From: Gloeophyllum trabeum ATCC 11539
Lineage: Eukaryota > Basidiomycota > Agaricomycetes > Gloeophyllales > Gloeophyllaceae
Length of the DNA stretch: 64,000 nt
Direction of reading: 5' to 3'
Assembly: GCF_000344685.1 (NCBI RefSeq)
Contig: NW_006920411.1
Span: forward strand, 2,605,910-2,669,909
A program made the translations under genes and the position numbers. Positions 23,998-35,477 of this stretch are shown piece after piece. The notes below the pieces were generated by a model. That model searched no databases, was not told where the DNA came from, and saw only the letters and a program-made list of their open reading frames with translations. The first letter of the stretch is position 1, and every line of letters begins with the position of its first letter.

Positions 23998-24719
23998 ATG
24001 TTCGGTAAGTGGATGAAACAAGCTTTGCATTTTCCAAACGTTCTTACGCTGATTTCGCAGCTAGACTTGTTGCAGATGGATTGGCCGTCTTTCCTCCAAG
24101 CAAGACCATGACGCCTGGAGCCTCAACCTCTCGAGCCCTAAACCATCTGGTATGGCGGAGGACTTCATCTGCGGGTGTCTTCCGACGACCCATGTCTACT
24201 CCTGCCAACGATCCAGAACCTCCGAAGAACGAGAATATCCCTCATCGAACTGTTCGCCTGGTGGATCCCGAGACCTCTAAACTTCGACCACCCGCTCCTC
24301 TAGAAGAGATCTTGGCTTCGTTCAGCCGGAAAACACACTTCCTTCAACTCGTCTCCGAGAGACCGGAACCCATCGTTAAGCTTATTAACAAGGAGGAGGC
24401 GCGCCGGAAGCGCGTTCAGCAGCGAAAAGCACAACTTCAGAACAAGATGGAGGAGAAGGAGATTCAGATGACATGGGGCATCGCTTCGGCAGATCTGGAG
24501 CACAAGCTCAGAAAGGTCCGGCAGGAGTTAGAGAAAGGGAACCGTGTGGATCTGGTATATGCACCAAAGAAAGGACAGCCCTTACCGAGCCCTGCTGCGA
24601 GGGAGCAGCGAGTGAAGGAGACTCTGGACCTCCTTGCTGACATTGGTAAAGAATGGAAGCCACGAGAACAGACGGCGCGGATGATTGTCATCTATCTCGA
24701 GAAGCTGAAGAAATCATAG
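23998..24719 (+). CDS. Mitochondrial translation initiation factor IF-3-like
   Basis: The body of the protein is IF3-like: NIPHRTVRLVDPETSKLRPP, RKTHFLQLVSERPEPIVKLI, NKEEARRKRVQQRKAQ, KEIQMTWGIASADLEHKLRK and GNRVDLVYAPKKGQ. An N-terminal basic, Ser/Thr-rich segment (STSRALNHLVWRRTSSAG) looks like a mitochondrial presequence. In mitochondria IF3 keeps the ribosomal subunits apart for initiation. Start choice: an ATG at 23998 followed by a strong 56 nt intron (GTAAGT...TTTCGCAG) joins in frame. The next in-frame ATG is at 24108, and the codon at 24009 is GTG. I prefer 23998, but 24108 is possible. The stop is at 24719, only 55 bp from the convergent PPR-like gene. Confidence 0.78.
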
Positions 24720-24774
24720 CGCAATTATGCAGCTCATACAATGCAAGAATACTACAGGTGCTAATGCTACATGC

Positions 24775-27738
24775 TCATGACTGGGCTGTCCGACGGTTCC
24801 GACTGTATCTCTTGCTAACGGGAAGCCCTCTAGTCTTCGAGGTGGGGATAGAATGCGCAAGGAATGATGGCGAGTAGGAAGGATAACCGTACGGACGCAC
24901 GTCCACTACTGAGCGCTGCGTCTGTTCCGACGGGGTTGGCAGCCATTTTCCAACGAGCATATGCTGGAATCCCACAGGTACGGCGAACCCAGCCGCAACC
25001 AGGTCTTCCGCAATCTCCTGCAAACCGGGCGACCATCCAGGCGACACCCGTCCGGAGTCCATGTAAGCGGCGATGGACCTGCGCAGGAGCCGTCTCCAGT
25101 GCGACGGGCTGGTGCGCGGTCTGCGAGCACACATCCGAGGATGTCTGCTGAACACGTCGAGGGCGGCATTGAAAAATCGAGCATCAGGTTGAAAGACCGA
25201 AACGTTCTGTAGTGCGACTGAGTTCCCTGTCTTCATCTTGATCTCGTGCATAGCATCGACGACTGCCAACGCGCCGCTGTTCATGGATCGGAGCAACAGC
25301 ATACCCATCTCCTCTGCTGCGTCATGGCGGCTGAGCTGATGCGGTCTCAGCCGGTCCCGGTGCAGAATGAAAGAAGCCCAACCAATAACATGGTCGGACG
25401 AGTAGGGTGTCCACCCAGCTTGACCTTCTGTACAGCTCTCGACGCCTTTCATCCGCAAACCTTTCTTGGACTCCTGGGCATAACATTGCATCATCGCAGT
25501 ATATGCATGTATCGGGAGACACCAGGGCTGGACATTTGCATCTGGCTCCCAGCTAGCTCGTTCAGCCTGCCGTGCTAGCAGCCACACACGCTCGCACAGC
25601 CCCGTACGCCCCGTTAGTCGCAGCGCATTGATGACGACGGCGAAAAAATGCGGGCCATAACTGACTGCGCGCTGGAGGCGCTGTCTCTGGGAAGTCTCGG
25701 GATCTTGGTAAGGCATGGAAGCCCGAGCAGGGTGATTCACGATGAGCAGTTCCGGGAGCAGCTGGAACAGAATATCTGCAACGACATGTGGTCGGCCTGT
25801 CGCCACGAGGTGCGAAATATAAGCTATCACAGTGTACGAGTCGGCATGAGGGAGTGAATGCAATGCGCCGCCCTGGGATGCGGGCGCCACGCCCTCTTGT
25901 GGTTTATGAGCAGGTATAATCTCCGCCGTTAACGCCAAACTATGGTCCGTTTCGCTGTTCAGCTGACTGTCGTCCATGGTCACAGTAATATGTTCCGCCG
26001 ATCTTCCTTCCGCCTCATCAATCGGTACCTGTACCGAGGATGCTGGATCTGTTGCGTTTTGACTACTGTCCTGCCGCCGGGTCTGGCCAATGATAGTCAT
26101 ATCCGGGAAGTCTAAGGTGAGGATGCGGTGTTCGGCACCCTCGCCCCATCGTCGCAATTCCTCCAATGCCTGCTCAGTAAGGCCATTTACACGCAAGACG
26201 GTCCCAGCTCTTATTAGAATGTTGAGAGTATCACGATTAGGCTGCAACGGCGGGGAACGACGACGTTGCATATGATCCAGGACTTTATTCGCCAGACCGA
26301 ACGATTGACGATGCCGCAGAGCATAATACAAAAGCGAGTTGTACGTATTCATGTTCAGTGGGGGCCGTGCCCTGCTATCCCCATGGTTATACGAATGCGG
26401 CAAGTTGTCGAACAGTCGCCGCAATGCCGAGTGGATGTATGAGTATGCTTCCACCCGCCGAGGCCCATTGGGCCCGTCAACCCAGACATCTATGTCTCTG
26501 TACCGAGGCACAGAGTACATAGTTTTGACCAGCCTCGAAATATCCGAAAAAGGTAAGAGTTTGTCGTTCAGGAGGGTAGCGAGGTTGGCAAGGGCTTGTA
26601 ATGCTGACCGAATCTGATGCGTGGGATTATCGTTACTAGGTATATCATCCCAGCACGCGGATATTGAGTTGAGGATGGAGCGGAGGATGCCCTGGGACGG
26701 GAACGGCGAAAGCTGCATGCGCCCAGTCTTCGGGATATGTACCCGAGTGGCAGCCTTTTCATCAGCGGCGTCGTTGGCTTCTGACATCGATTTGATGACC
26801 TGCTCCGTGATGGCCTTCCGTATCTGCCAGTCCTTAACCAGCAAGACGAATAGCAGGCACGCCACCAGGATCTCGCCTTGAAGGAGACAAGCATTGATGA
26901 GGCTCTCATACATGCCATTCGTGCGCTGATGACCGTACTTTCTTGCCTCCAGGAAAAACCGGACAGCCATGCGCGTAGTCTGATCTGTCACCATGCTCGA
27001 GCGAAGCTTCAAGACCTCCGGGCCTTCAGGCGTCCGAGCGAGGTCGAGGATAAGTCTCCGAACCTTTGCGCCATGCATTGGAAATGCTTTGCCTGGCATC
27101 GTGAGAGCATCTATGATAGCCTTCATCGTGGCGGCACGTAGTTTAATCCCGCCCTCCATCATTGAATGAGCCTCTTTGACGGCTTTCTTAGACAACCCTG
27201 CACGAATGAGACCATGAAGCACACAGTGTGCAGTCAGCCTCTGAGAGACAGGGCGCGAAAAATCGATTGGGTCGGGGAGTTGACGGAGCTTCGGAGGAAC
27301 TTGGCCTGGTGATGCGTTCTTGTACTGGGCCAAAGCCATGGAATTGAGAATGAAGAAAGCATCTCTGATTTGACCCTCCTTGAAACATAACCGGACGGCT
27401 TGAGAGGCAGCCCTAGAAATCTGGGCGTCTGTGAGTTGAGCGGGTCTTGGCTCTGGTAGGGGTTCAGGCGTTTTCTCAGGGATGGTGGGACCAGGAGCAG
27501 GCGTGAAGGCAAGAGTAGCAGTGGCATATGACCTAGATGGTGTATATATGGATGGAGCTGGGGACGAGGTCCCTCGGCGGTGCCTACGAGAAGATAATGT
27601 CCCTGGTAGATGGCGAGACAGAGCCAAGGCATTTCTGGATATATTCGCCGCAGCAATATTCCCCCTCGCTAACGGCGAGGCGCCACAGGAAGGCAGTCTA
27701 TGGAAGGCATTGGCAATGGCGGACCAATTGCATCGCAT
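24775..27738 (-). CDS. Large PPR-like mitochondrial protein, intronless
   Basis: This is a single uninterrupted frame of 987 codons, rare in this intron-rich window. The N terminus is basic and acid-free over about 50 residues (MRCNWSAIANAFHRLPSCG, then RGNIAAANISRNALALSRHL), which suggests mitochondrial import. Helical repeat segments fit pentatricopeptide or related alpha-alpha repeats, for example NMNTYNSLLYYALRHRQSFG followed by NKVLDHMQRR and PNRDTLNILIRAGTVLRVNG, and later SYTVIAYISHLVATGRPHV. Such proteins bind organelle RNA. No catalytic domain is seen. I cannot name an orthologue. Its 3' end nearly abuts the mitochondrial IF3-like gene, so both neighbours may act in mitochondrial gene expression. 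Confidence 0.85.
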   Translation of the reverse strand: MRCNWSAIANAFHRLPSCGASPLARGNIAAANISRNALALSRHLPGTLSSRRHRRGTSSPAPSIYTPSRSYATATLAFTPAPGPTIPEKTPEPLPEPRPAQLTDAQISRAASQAVRLCFKEGQIRDAFFILNSMALAQYKNASPGQVPPKLRQLPDPIDFSRPVSQRLTAHCVLHGLIRAGLSKKAVKEAHSMMEGGIKLRAATMKAIIDALTMPGKAFPMHGAKVRRLILDLARTPEGPEVLKLRSSMVTDQTTRMAVRFFLEARKYGHQRTNGMYESLINACLLQGEILVACLLFVLLVKDWQIRKAITEQVIKSMSEANDAADEKAATRVHIPKTGRMQLSPFPSQGILRSILNSISACWDDIPSNDNPTHQIRSALQALANLATLLNDKLLPFSDISRLVKTMYSVPRYRDIDVWVDGPNGPRRVEAYSYIHSALRRLFDNLPHSYNHGDSRARPPLNMNTYNSLLYYALRHRQSFGLANKVLDHMQRRRSPPLQPNRDTLNILIRAGTVLRVNGLTEQALEELRRWGEGAEHRILTLDFPDMTIIGQTRRQDSSQNATDPASSVQVPIDEAEGRSAEHITVTMDDSQLNSETDHSLALTAEIIPAHKPQEGVAPASQGGALHSLPHADSYTVIAYISHLVATGRPHVVADILFQLLPELLIVNHPARASMPYQDPETSQRQRLQRAVSYGPHFFAVVINALRLTGRTGLCERVWLLARQAERASWEPDANVQPWCLPIHAYTAMMQCYAQESKKGLRMKGVESCTEGQAGWTPYSSDHVIGWASFILHRDRLRPHQLSRHDAAEEMGMLLLRSMNSGALAVVDAMHEIKMKTGNSVALQNVSVFQPDARFFNAALDVFSRHPRMCARRPRTSPSHWRRLLRRSIAAYMDSGRVSPGWSPGLQEIAEDLVAAGFAVPVGFQHMLVGKWLPTPSEQTQRSVVDVRPYGYPSYSPSFLAHSIPTSKTRGLPVSKRYSRNRRTAQS

Positions 27739-28108
27739 GAATCAAGCATAACTATATCGACATTGTCATGATTTCCGGCGTGTTGTGAGGGTTGTAATGC
27801 TCACCAGGCCCTCGAACCTGACCCGGAGTACCAACAGGCCCGGAAGAGTGAGTGCGACGAGCTCGCAAAGGGCCCTGTAGCAGTATTCCTCTGACGACCG
27901 GTACAGACGACGATGGTAGTCTGAGAAGGACCTTTCGTGCGTTCTCGTCGCCGACCTCGGTCTCGACATGATCTTCATTTCTAGATGTCACGTGACACCC
28001 GGTCGATTTCGACACTTCACAAGTTACAGAGGACGGTTGCGCTTTGCTCAGCGTCTCCGTTGACGGGAACTCGAGGGATCAGCGGGAATTGATATTTATT
28101 AGTCCCCC
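27739..28108. promoter_or_regulatory. Divergent promoter of the PPR-like gene and CBC1
   Basis: This 370 bp lies between two divergent ATG codons. No element was recognised with confidence. Confidence 0.4.
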
Positions 28109-31100
28109 ATGAGCTACGAAAGGCCGTATTACAACAAGAGGCGGAATCGAGGTACGACAATGCCCATGGGCCAGCGCGTCTTTCAGTCAGAGTAAGCGTC
28201 ATGGCCTTATTACAGATGACTTCGACAATCCTCGACGGGAAGTGTACGAGACGCCAGAGCAGAAAATAAGAACCGCTATCATCCGCCTGGGTGAGGTGGT
28301 GAGTAGTCTGGAGGTAGCTTGTGCGCCCAAAGGAGCTGACGTGCCGGTTCAGGATGTTTTACAGGAGATCCCTCGAGTGGCGAAGCAGATTCGTGAACAA
28401 GCTGAGGGAAGTGTCCCCGCAATCTCGGAAGGGTTTCGAATAGGGTAATGTCCCCTTGTCTATGCGTATAGTTTACCTCGCGGCAGTTAACTGTATCTTC
28501 TTAGCGTCACTGAGGAGCCGTACAAGATTCCGTACTATGCCCATCTGCTCCGCCTTCTTCACGATCCCCCCGAAGGAGAGGCAGAGGCCTCCAGTAGTGG
28601 CGGGACATCACTAGGCAAACAAATATTGGAGGATTTCTGGAAAGGTTTCCAGGCGTTCCTAGATAAGCTGTCATGGAGAGAAACACGGTTATGCGTGAGT
28701 GCGCCAGTGATCTCCGGGATGCACAAAGTATGACATACCACATCAGATTCACTTCTTCGCCCACCTTACTATGGCAAAAGTTATCTCAGTCCAGTCCATG
28801 TTCAACCTCCTGCAATCGTTTGTGGCTGTTCTAGATGAATTCGGTGTTTCGCATGGGCGAGCCAAGAGGGCCGGCTTGTGCGCTGCACAAGGTCTGATGA
28901 TTGTACGTGGCCGCCTATCTTGTGATGTCAAATTTTCTCATCTCGCTTGAGAGTAGGCGGGGAAAGTGCTGAAAGAAGACTCCGTAACGAACGTCATCGA
29001 CATCATCAATGCCATTCAAATATACATCGAAACTACGTCCGCTGCAAAGCGTTTGGTGCAACCTATAGTGCACTATCACGCCGAGTCGGATACCCTCGAA
29101 AATGCTGACGAAGTACGTATTCGCTACCCTCCCGAGTAACGAGGAAGTCTTATGCCCGGGAAAGTTATTGGAAACAGCTCTGGCAGTATTGAAGACGCTC
29201 AATGCCTCTGACTTTGCCGAGACAGCAAACAGCTATCCTCAGCCATACGCTGATCTCCCAGGCCTGCCCGAGGGCGCGGCTCCGTTCGAGTTGCCATCAG
29301 TCCTTGTTCCCCCCGAGATTATTGAATTGGACGGCCTTGCGGCCGACACCAGCGAGGATGCACAAGTAAAGAAAGAAGAATGGCCAGAATACTACATCCG
29401 GCTCTTCGATAATGAAGTACGCTCTCTTTCGTTCGTACATTCCTGTGTCTGACCGGAAATGTGCTAGGTGACGCCTGACCCAGTGTCTCCTGCCGGTTAC
29501 GCCGTACGCTCTGCTCTGCTCGACATCGTGGAGATCTTCGAAGTCAATCGTAAAGAGTGCGCCCGGCTTCTTATCGAATACCCGAAATGGACTCTGCCCG
29601 GTACGTTCAAGCCGAGACCTGGTACCCCAGCGGAGTTGCAGCCCGAGCCAGCCCCTGGCAAAAATTGGCAGCTGGAAAGCACGCTCATGGAGGTCAGTGG
29701 TAGGCTTCGCCGATAACTCATCTTAATTGATCACACTGCAGATTGTCCTTGGATCCCTGTTCGTTTTACCGGAGGCCACCTACAAAGCCATATATTACAT
29801 CGGCCTGATCACTGAGATATGCAAACTGTCACCGTCTACGGTCGGTCCTGCTGTAGGGAAGTCCATTCGCCGCCTATATGCGTCCCTCGCGGATGGCCTA
29901 GACGTGGAGGTTGCCCGGCGTTTCGCCGAATGGTTCGCAATCCACATGAGTAACTTTGGGTTCCAATGGGTTTGGAAAGAATGGTAGGTGATGACGTTTG
30001 CCGCTAATGTCACACTATAATGCTTGCCATCGTTTAGGGTACCTGACGTGTCCCTAACGCATCAACACCCCAAGCGTGCGTTTATGCGCAGAGCGGTGGA
30101 ATTTGAGATCAGACTGGCATACTTCGAACGGATTGCCAAGACGCTCCCTGAAGGTCTTCAGGCCGAGGGAGCCCACGTGCTGCCAGAGCACGCCCCAGGC
30201 CCTGACTTTGAGTACGACGAGCCTTGTGAGTACCCTGAAAGCAGGCTGGGCTACGTCATGGTGCTGACATAGCTGTAGCGAATCCTTACCACAATGCGGC
30301 TCAAAGTGTCCTGAACCTCCTGAAGGGTCGCGCGAAAGCGGACGACGTCTTGGCGCACCTCGAGACTTTGAAGACGACCATCGGCGAGACCGCAGAAGGT
30401 GATGTCAATGTTGACAGTGTGATCCGTTCTGTCGCAGTTCAGTCCCTGCTGAACATTGGTTCTCGGTCGTTCTCTCACTTCCTCAACGCTATTGAGCGTT
30501 ACCTCGCTGTCCTTCGTAGCCTTTCTACCGGCGGTATCGATGCCAGGACCGACATCTTGACAGCCGTGTCGTTGTTCTGGAAGAGGAACAGGCAGATGAT
30601 TTCGATTGTTTTCGACAAGCTCATGCAGTATCAGATCGTGGACCCGACAGATGTCGTCGCCTGGACGTTTACGAACGGGGTCGGCAACGAGAGGGGTGAT
30701 ACTGAAGGACCTTCCGCCATCAATGCACATGATTGGGATTTGCTGAAGGGTGCGCTAGATAAAGCTAATGGAAGAGTGCTCGTGGCTCGGAAGAGAGTGT
30801 CGGCCCTGCGAAAGGAAGAGGACGACACGCGAGCCAGAGTCAAAGCAAGTGGGGGAGACGTAGCGTCTATGGAGGTCGACGCTGAGGCTAAGCCAGGTCT
30901 GTTGCACTTTTATCATCCTCTCTGACTCAGTTGTCTGATGGTGACTCTAGACGAGCCTCCTGAATCCGCTGCGCTGACTACGGCCGTGAAGGCTTTCACC
31001 AGTCTTACCACCCAACAAAAGAATGCATTGGCGCGAGCGCTGGACGGATTCATTGCCTGCCTAGCACCCTTGTCATCCGATAGGCGTGCTAACCCCTACG

Positions 31101-31396
31101 CGCGTGAAGTTCTTACGGAAAAGGCCTGGCACAATCGCGCGAACTGGACTGACGATGACTGGAACGCATGGGAAACCTGGGGCTGGTACCGACACTTCTG
31201 CAGAGCGGTGAGTATTGTTCGCCGTCTATCATGGGTAGCACTGCTAAACCGTCTGTGCCTACAGTACTCCCCTTACCTCCGCAGTTATTCTACTACGCTT
31301 GGCACGGTTTCCCTCAAGAAGTTCGAGGGGTCAACAGACCCCGCAGCGTTACAAATTGTCAAGATCTGGAATGTCTCAATTGGAGAAGAGTCATGA
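28109..31396 (+). CDS. CBC1: Nuclear cap-binding complex large subunit (CBP80)
   Basis: This is the MIF4G-fold large subunit of the nuclear cap-binding complex, which binds the m7G cap with CBP20 and supports splicing, export and 3' processing. The start at 28109 gives MSYERPYYNKRRNR, spliced through a 65 nt intron to DDFDNPRREVYETPEQKIR. Further blocks are YKIPYYAHLLRLLHDPP, LCIHFFAHLTMAKVIS, KWTLPGTFKPRPGTPAELQP, YIGLITEICKLSPSTVGPAV, FAIHMSNFGFQWVWKEW, HPKRAFMRRAVEFEIRLAYF, GSRSFSHFLNAIERYLAVLR and IVFDKLMQYQIVDPTDVVAW. The C-terminal exons end NVSIGEES at 31396. About a dozen introns are present. The predicted length of about 870 residues is normal for the family. Confidence 0.94.
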
Positions 31397-31524
31397 TGTC
31401 CATTGGATTCCATCTCCTTTACCATAGTTCAGTTTTAACTTGTATCATATTTCCTGACATTCCTGATGAGGCGGGTCGGGCTGTCTATGAATTTTATTGA
31501 TTGTGATATTGCATTTACTGGGAT

Positions 31525-31606
31525 GAGCCGGTGGCGCAGTTGGTTAGCGCGTATGCTTTACAACTAAGGGCGCATAAGGTCCTCGGTTCAAGTCCGGGTC
31601 GGCTCA
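31525..31606 (+). tRNA. tRNA-Val (anticodon UAC) with an 8-nt intron
   Basis: The cloverleaf folds as follows. The 7-bp acceptor stem pairs GAGCCGG with TCGGCTC (one G-T pair) and is followed by discriminator A. The D arm is GCGC/GCGC, the anticodon stem TATGC/GCATA and the T arm CTCGG/CCGGG around TTCAAGT. The anticodon loop TTTACAA places TAC at 31559-31561. Eight extra bases after position 37 are the intron. A-box (TGGCGCAGTTGG) and B-box (GGTTCAAGTCC) promoters match consensus. A TTTT run at 31618-31621 can end Pol III transcription. Identity rests on the anticodon read after removing the intron. Confidence 0.88.
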
Positions 31607-31617
31607 TGTCGTGAAGC

Positions 31618-31621
31618 TTTT
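31618..31621 (+). terminator. Pol III terminator of the tRNA gene
   Basis: A TTTT run lies 12 nt after the tRNA discriminator base; a second T4 run follows at about 31627. Confidence 0.6.
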
Positions 31622-32132
31622 AACTCTTTTCCGACCGCCGTAGCATGGTTGTCAGCACGCTACCCGAAAGTATCGTCATTTTTCGCCCCCAGACTCACCT
31701 CTGTTTCATCCAAAAGATGGCGGGACCAATGCAGTACATCTATTATATTTGTTCCATAGATCTACTCGGGTACAAGGAGTAAGGCTACAAAAGGCGTGTG
31801 GAGGGGGGTAGATGTGTAACACTAGTGTGTTTGCGCGATACGAAGTTACAAATCCAGCATAACCAGAGTCCAAACTCAAAAACAAATCGACGCATCACGA
31901 AGAAGGGTCAAGATATTAAAGGGTGTGCGCGTAGCATATAGCGAAGAAGAAAGTCGGCGTAGTGATGTGCAAAGCATTAAAGTTCAAGTCGTGTAGTGGT
32001 GCTTATCGTGTACAATGATTCCGCGAGTCCAAATGAGAGACAGGTCCGAACGAAGGTTTGGTAGTGGGTGGTGGATATCCCCTGTATGTCTTGCATGTCG
32101 TCGTCAACGCAAGAGCTTCCTAGCCCAGGACC

Positions 32133-33567
32133 CTAGACGTCGAGCGCACTAGCCTGCGAGCGGAACATAACCGACTTGGTGTGGACCAGGCGCCGGAAGG
32201 TACTAGTCGTAGCCTCGGTGGGGTCGACGATCTCGACGGTGGGAGCGGCCTTGAGCGCTTCAGCCTTCTCGATGACGGTGGTCTTCGTCGCCGCGCCCCA
32301 CATCCGAGTGAAGAAGCCGCCAGTGGACCCGACGTCCTTCTTGGGAGTCGGCTTGTTCGCGGAAGGTTCATCATCCTCGGTGTGGTCAGAGAGCTGCACC
32401 TGAGAGTAGCTGTAAGACGTCGAGCGGCGAGAAGCTAGGTAGCTAGAGCGAGCGCTAGTCCGCGAGGATGCTGGGCTACCGTCGGGTCTAACGGTGGCAG
32501 TCGACGACGTCGAGGCCTTCCTTCCTTGCCTGTATGCGCGAGAGGGAACGGGCTTGAGCATGAACTTGGGCGCCTGCTTCGTGATGTCTTCCTCGAGCTC
32601 GTCCTCAGATGTCGCCGACGAAGCACCGCTATCCTCGGTCAAGGAACCAGAGTCGGACTCAGAGCCGCTAGCACCGCTGTTGCTGAAGCTGGAAGACGTA
32701 GACATCGGAGAAGGAGCCTTAGTCTCAGAGGAGCGAGAGGAGGAGGCAACGTTGAGGTACGTCTTCGAGAGGCGCTTGGCGATGCTCTTGAGGGCAGATG
32801 GTGCCGGCGGGCCAGGAGCGACAGCATCGTGAGGCGGGGTCGGGGGCATCTGCACTTGAGTCCTAGCCTTGCTGGCCTTGGAGACCTTCTCGACGGCGGC
32901 GGCCCTAGTTTCCTTTGTGGGAGGCATGAAGATGGCGTAGGTCTTGCTAGCCTCGGCCTCGTCGAAGCGGAGGTCGTAGTCCAAGAGGAAGAGCAGCTGG
33001 CGTTCCATGAGATTGACCTCGGCGATGTCGAAGATGTTAGCATAGATAGTCCAGTGCTTGTTCTTCGGCGAAGAGTCATTGAGATACTTGGCGGCCACAA
33101 TGAGAGTCGCCAGGAAGACCCGGTGTCGCGTGCACGCCATACCTATGAGGGGTGAGTATGCTACACGGTGCACGACGAGGGAGACTGAGCTCACCCTTGG
33201 CCATCGTCGGCAGCTTGGAGCGCAGGCGGTTAAGGTAGATCAGGACCGTCAGGAGCGTCGGGGTTTGAACATTTGACGACTGCACAAGGCGGATGATGAA
33301 CTCCTCGAGCGACGGCATCACCGGTGTTGAGGGGGCTTCCTCTTGCGACTCCTTGAAGGTCTTCTTGGCCGGGGTGTGCGGGGGCGTCAAGAGAGAGGAA
33401 CCAGACTGAACCGGAGGCTCGTCAGCGACACTGATGACCTGCTTGCAGACCTGCGCGATGTAGCCTATCATGTCGAACGAGACGGGCTGGCGCATGAGGT
33501 CCACAACGGCAGGGTCGTGCTGGGAGCGGGGGAGGAGGGAAGCGGGGTGACGACGGTCTGAAGACAT
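32133..33567 (-). CDS. PCL1/2-type (Pho85-class) cyclin
   Basis: This is a 460-residue cyclin with one 52 nt intron that keeps the frame exactly. The start at 33567 gives MSSDRRHPASLLPRSQHDPA. The cyclin box covers about residues 70-185: PSLEEFIIRLVQSSNVQTPT, LLTVLIYLNRLRSKLPTMAK, then after the intron GMACTRHRVFLATLIVAAKY, LNDSSPKNKHWTIYANIFDI and EVNLMERQLLFLLDYDLRF. The single-box form with KYLNDSSPKNKHW is typical of fungal PCL1/2/9 cyclins that partner the CDK Pho85 at G1/S and polarised growth. The C-terminal half is Ser/Thr/Pro-rich and probably disordered, with many SP/TP sites. A TATA box lies about 100 bp upstream. Confidence 0.88.
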
Positions 33568-34163
33568 AATGTGTGGCGAAAGAGGGGATACCCGTCGAGG
33601 GGAGGTGTATAGAATATGGGCAAAAGAAAGAAACGCGAGGAGAGCCGGACGCTGGGCGGGTTGCTTTTATAGGCGTGACAGCGGACGCGGGCGGTCACGG
33701 GACGTGAAACAATGCCGAAAGCGTGCAAAGTAGTTGAACTAGTTCGCGGGTTGAAACCGGCCCTGCCAGTGCAAAGTGATGAAGGAAGAAGGTAAGGATG
33801 TCTGGCGGGGCGCCCGGCTACTTATACGCCCAGCGGCGGCTGGCTCGCATGTCTCATGGCTGGCACGGCAGCGGCTGTCTTGCGGTTGACGGTGCTGCGC
33901 CGGCCAGTCTGGCTTGCAAGGGTAATTCGGGCTTGTGGGTCCCAGTTTGTCCAGGGCGCAGACTCGTACTCAGGCGTCGCGGAGTTTGAAAGTAGGCGTT
34001 CAGTAAACACGTGTCGCTACGCGTGCCGGCGCGTCAATGACGGTGCAACGCGTGTCCGACAGCAGACGCAGCGGGAAGGCGATAATGGCGGGCTTCTACA
34101 GCGTTTTCCCTTCCAAGTAGCTGCATCATTTGCGACTTGGAACACGTTTGGCATAGTGCGTCC
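33568..34163. other. Divergent promoter region of the PCL-type cyclin and the nucleotide-sugar transporter
   Basis: This is 596 bp between two divergent ATG codons. It contains the TATA box listed for the cyclin. Open frames here have no recognisable domain. Confidence 0.45.
33665..33671 (-). promoter_or_regulatory. TATA box of the PCL-type cyclin
   Basis: TATAAAA is read on the minus strand, about 100 bp before the ATG at 33567, which is the usual spacing for a short fungal leader. Confidence 0.55.
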
Positions 34164-35477
34164 ATGCTCGCTGTTGTATCGGACTGGTTCGCCCCGTTGG
34201 GTCTCATTTTCGGGGGATGTTGCAGGTGAGGGACCTGCTCTTTCGCATAAAGTTACGCTGCTGAAATCTAGGCTACAGTAATGCTCTGACGCTAGAACAA
34301 CTTACCTCTCTGTATCCCGACTCTGGACATATCATCACGTTCGCCCAGTACCTCCTCGTCTCCCTTCGTGGCCTCCCAAACCTGGTCTCGGTTACGTATC
34401 CCAGCAAAGACACAGGGCTACTTCATTATGTCCCCATACCGCACCTCAAACGACCACGTATACCCCTCAGAGCATACATCATACAAGTCGTTCTATTTCT
34501 CTTCGTATCCATCCTGAATAATATGGCGTTCGCCTATAAGATCCCTATGCCAGTACATATAATATTCCGCAGTGGCGGTTTGGTCGTCAGCATGTGCCTA
34601 GGCTGGTTAGTGATGGGCAGAAAGTGAGTATTCGATTGCCATCTTACCTGCACCGGGACGCTTCTCAATGCATCCCTGCTCGCGTAGGTACACCCTTACA
34701 CAAGTACTATCCGTGCTCCTAGTAACAGCCGGCGTAATCATCACAACCTACTCCGCCTCGCAAACGAAGAACCCCTCCAAGTCCGGTTCCACCCTCAACA
34801 CCACCACCGCCTCCACAGACACCCTCACGTACTTCACCGGCATCGCCATCCTCGCCCTCGCCCTGCTCTGTTCCGGCTTCCTCGGCCTCGCGCAGGACAG
34901 GATGTACTCCAAGTACACGCGCCCCTCGGCGCCCGAGAAGACGGAGAGAAAGGCGGACGAGAAGCCGCAGTGGCAGGAGTCGATGTTCTACCTGCACTTC
35001 CTCGCCATGCCGATGTTCTGGTTCGTCAGGGAGGACCTCGGCGCGCAGCTCGCGAGCGTCGCGTCCGGCCCTCGGATCCAGGTGAACCTCGATCCCACAG
35101 CTTCGAACCTTCTCGTGCTGCCGCCTCCTCTGTCCAATACCACCGCCCCGGGATCCCCATCGCCCGCATCACCCACGTCCCTCTCCGTCCCAGTGGGCCT
35201 CCTCTCACTGGTGCTGACCACCATCACCTCCCTCGTCTGCATATCCGGCGTGCACCGCCTCACCGCCCGCGTTTCCTCGCTCACCGTCACGCTCGTGCTC
35301 ACCGTGCGTAAAGCCGTGTCGCTGATGATCAGCGTGTTGTTCTTCAAGGCTGGGAAGGGCCAGGCGGATATGACGATGATGTGGCTGGGCGCGGCGCTCG
35401 TGGGCGTCGGGACGGTGGGATATACTATTGGAGGTTCGACTGGCAAGAAGATAGAGAAGGAGAAGAAAACACAGTAG
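34164..35477 (+). CDS. YEA4: UDP-N-acetylglucosamine transporter, YEA4/SLC35B4 type
   Basis: This is a Golgi/ER nucleotide-sugar transporter with about ten membrane helices that supplies UDP-GlcNAc for chitin or glycan synthesis. The start at 34164 gives MLAVVSDWFAPLGLIFGGCC, spliced to SNALTLEQLTSLYPDSGHII, the conserved first helix and loop. Further blocks are ITFAQYLLVSLRGLP, YIIQVVLFLFVSILNNMAFA, YKIPMPVHIIFRSGGLVVSM and, after a 66-nt-scale intron, YTLTQVLSVLLVTAGVIITT. Loops carry an inserted Ser/Pro/Thr-rich segment. The last helices include LTARVSSLTVTLVLTVRKAV and SLMISVLFFKAGKGQAD. It ends in a Lys-rich tail (GKKIEKEKKTQ) that may act in ER/Golgi retrieval. Three exons. UDP-GlcNAc specificity is inferred from family. 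Confidence 0.88.

Larger units (their letters stand above)
31397..32132. other. Convergent intergenic region with a tRNA gene
   Basis: This stretch holds the 3' flanks of CBC1 and the PCL-type cyclin plus the tRNA gene at 31525-31606. No other gene is recognised; 31620-32132 is probably cyclin 3' UTR and spacer. Confidence 0.5.

Noticed and set aside
24009..24719. Start of the IF3-like protein at 24009
   Set aside because: The codon there is GTG and sits inside a strong GTAAGT intron; ATG 23998 with splicing or ATG 24108 is better.
32526..33155. 209-codon plus-strand frame
   Set aside because: It is antisense to the cyclin box exon and reflects its GC-rich codon pattern.
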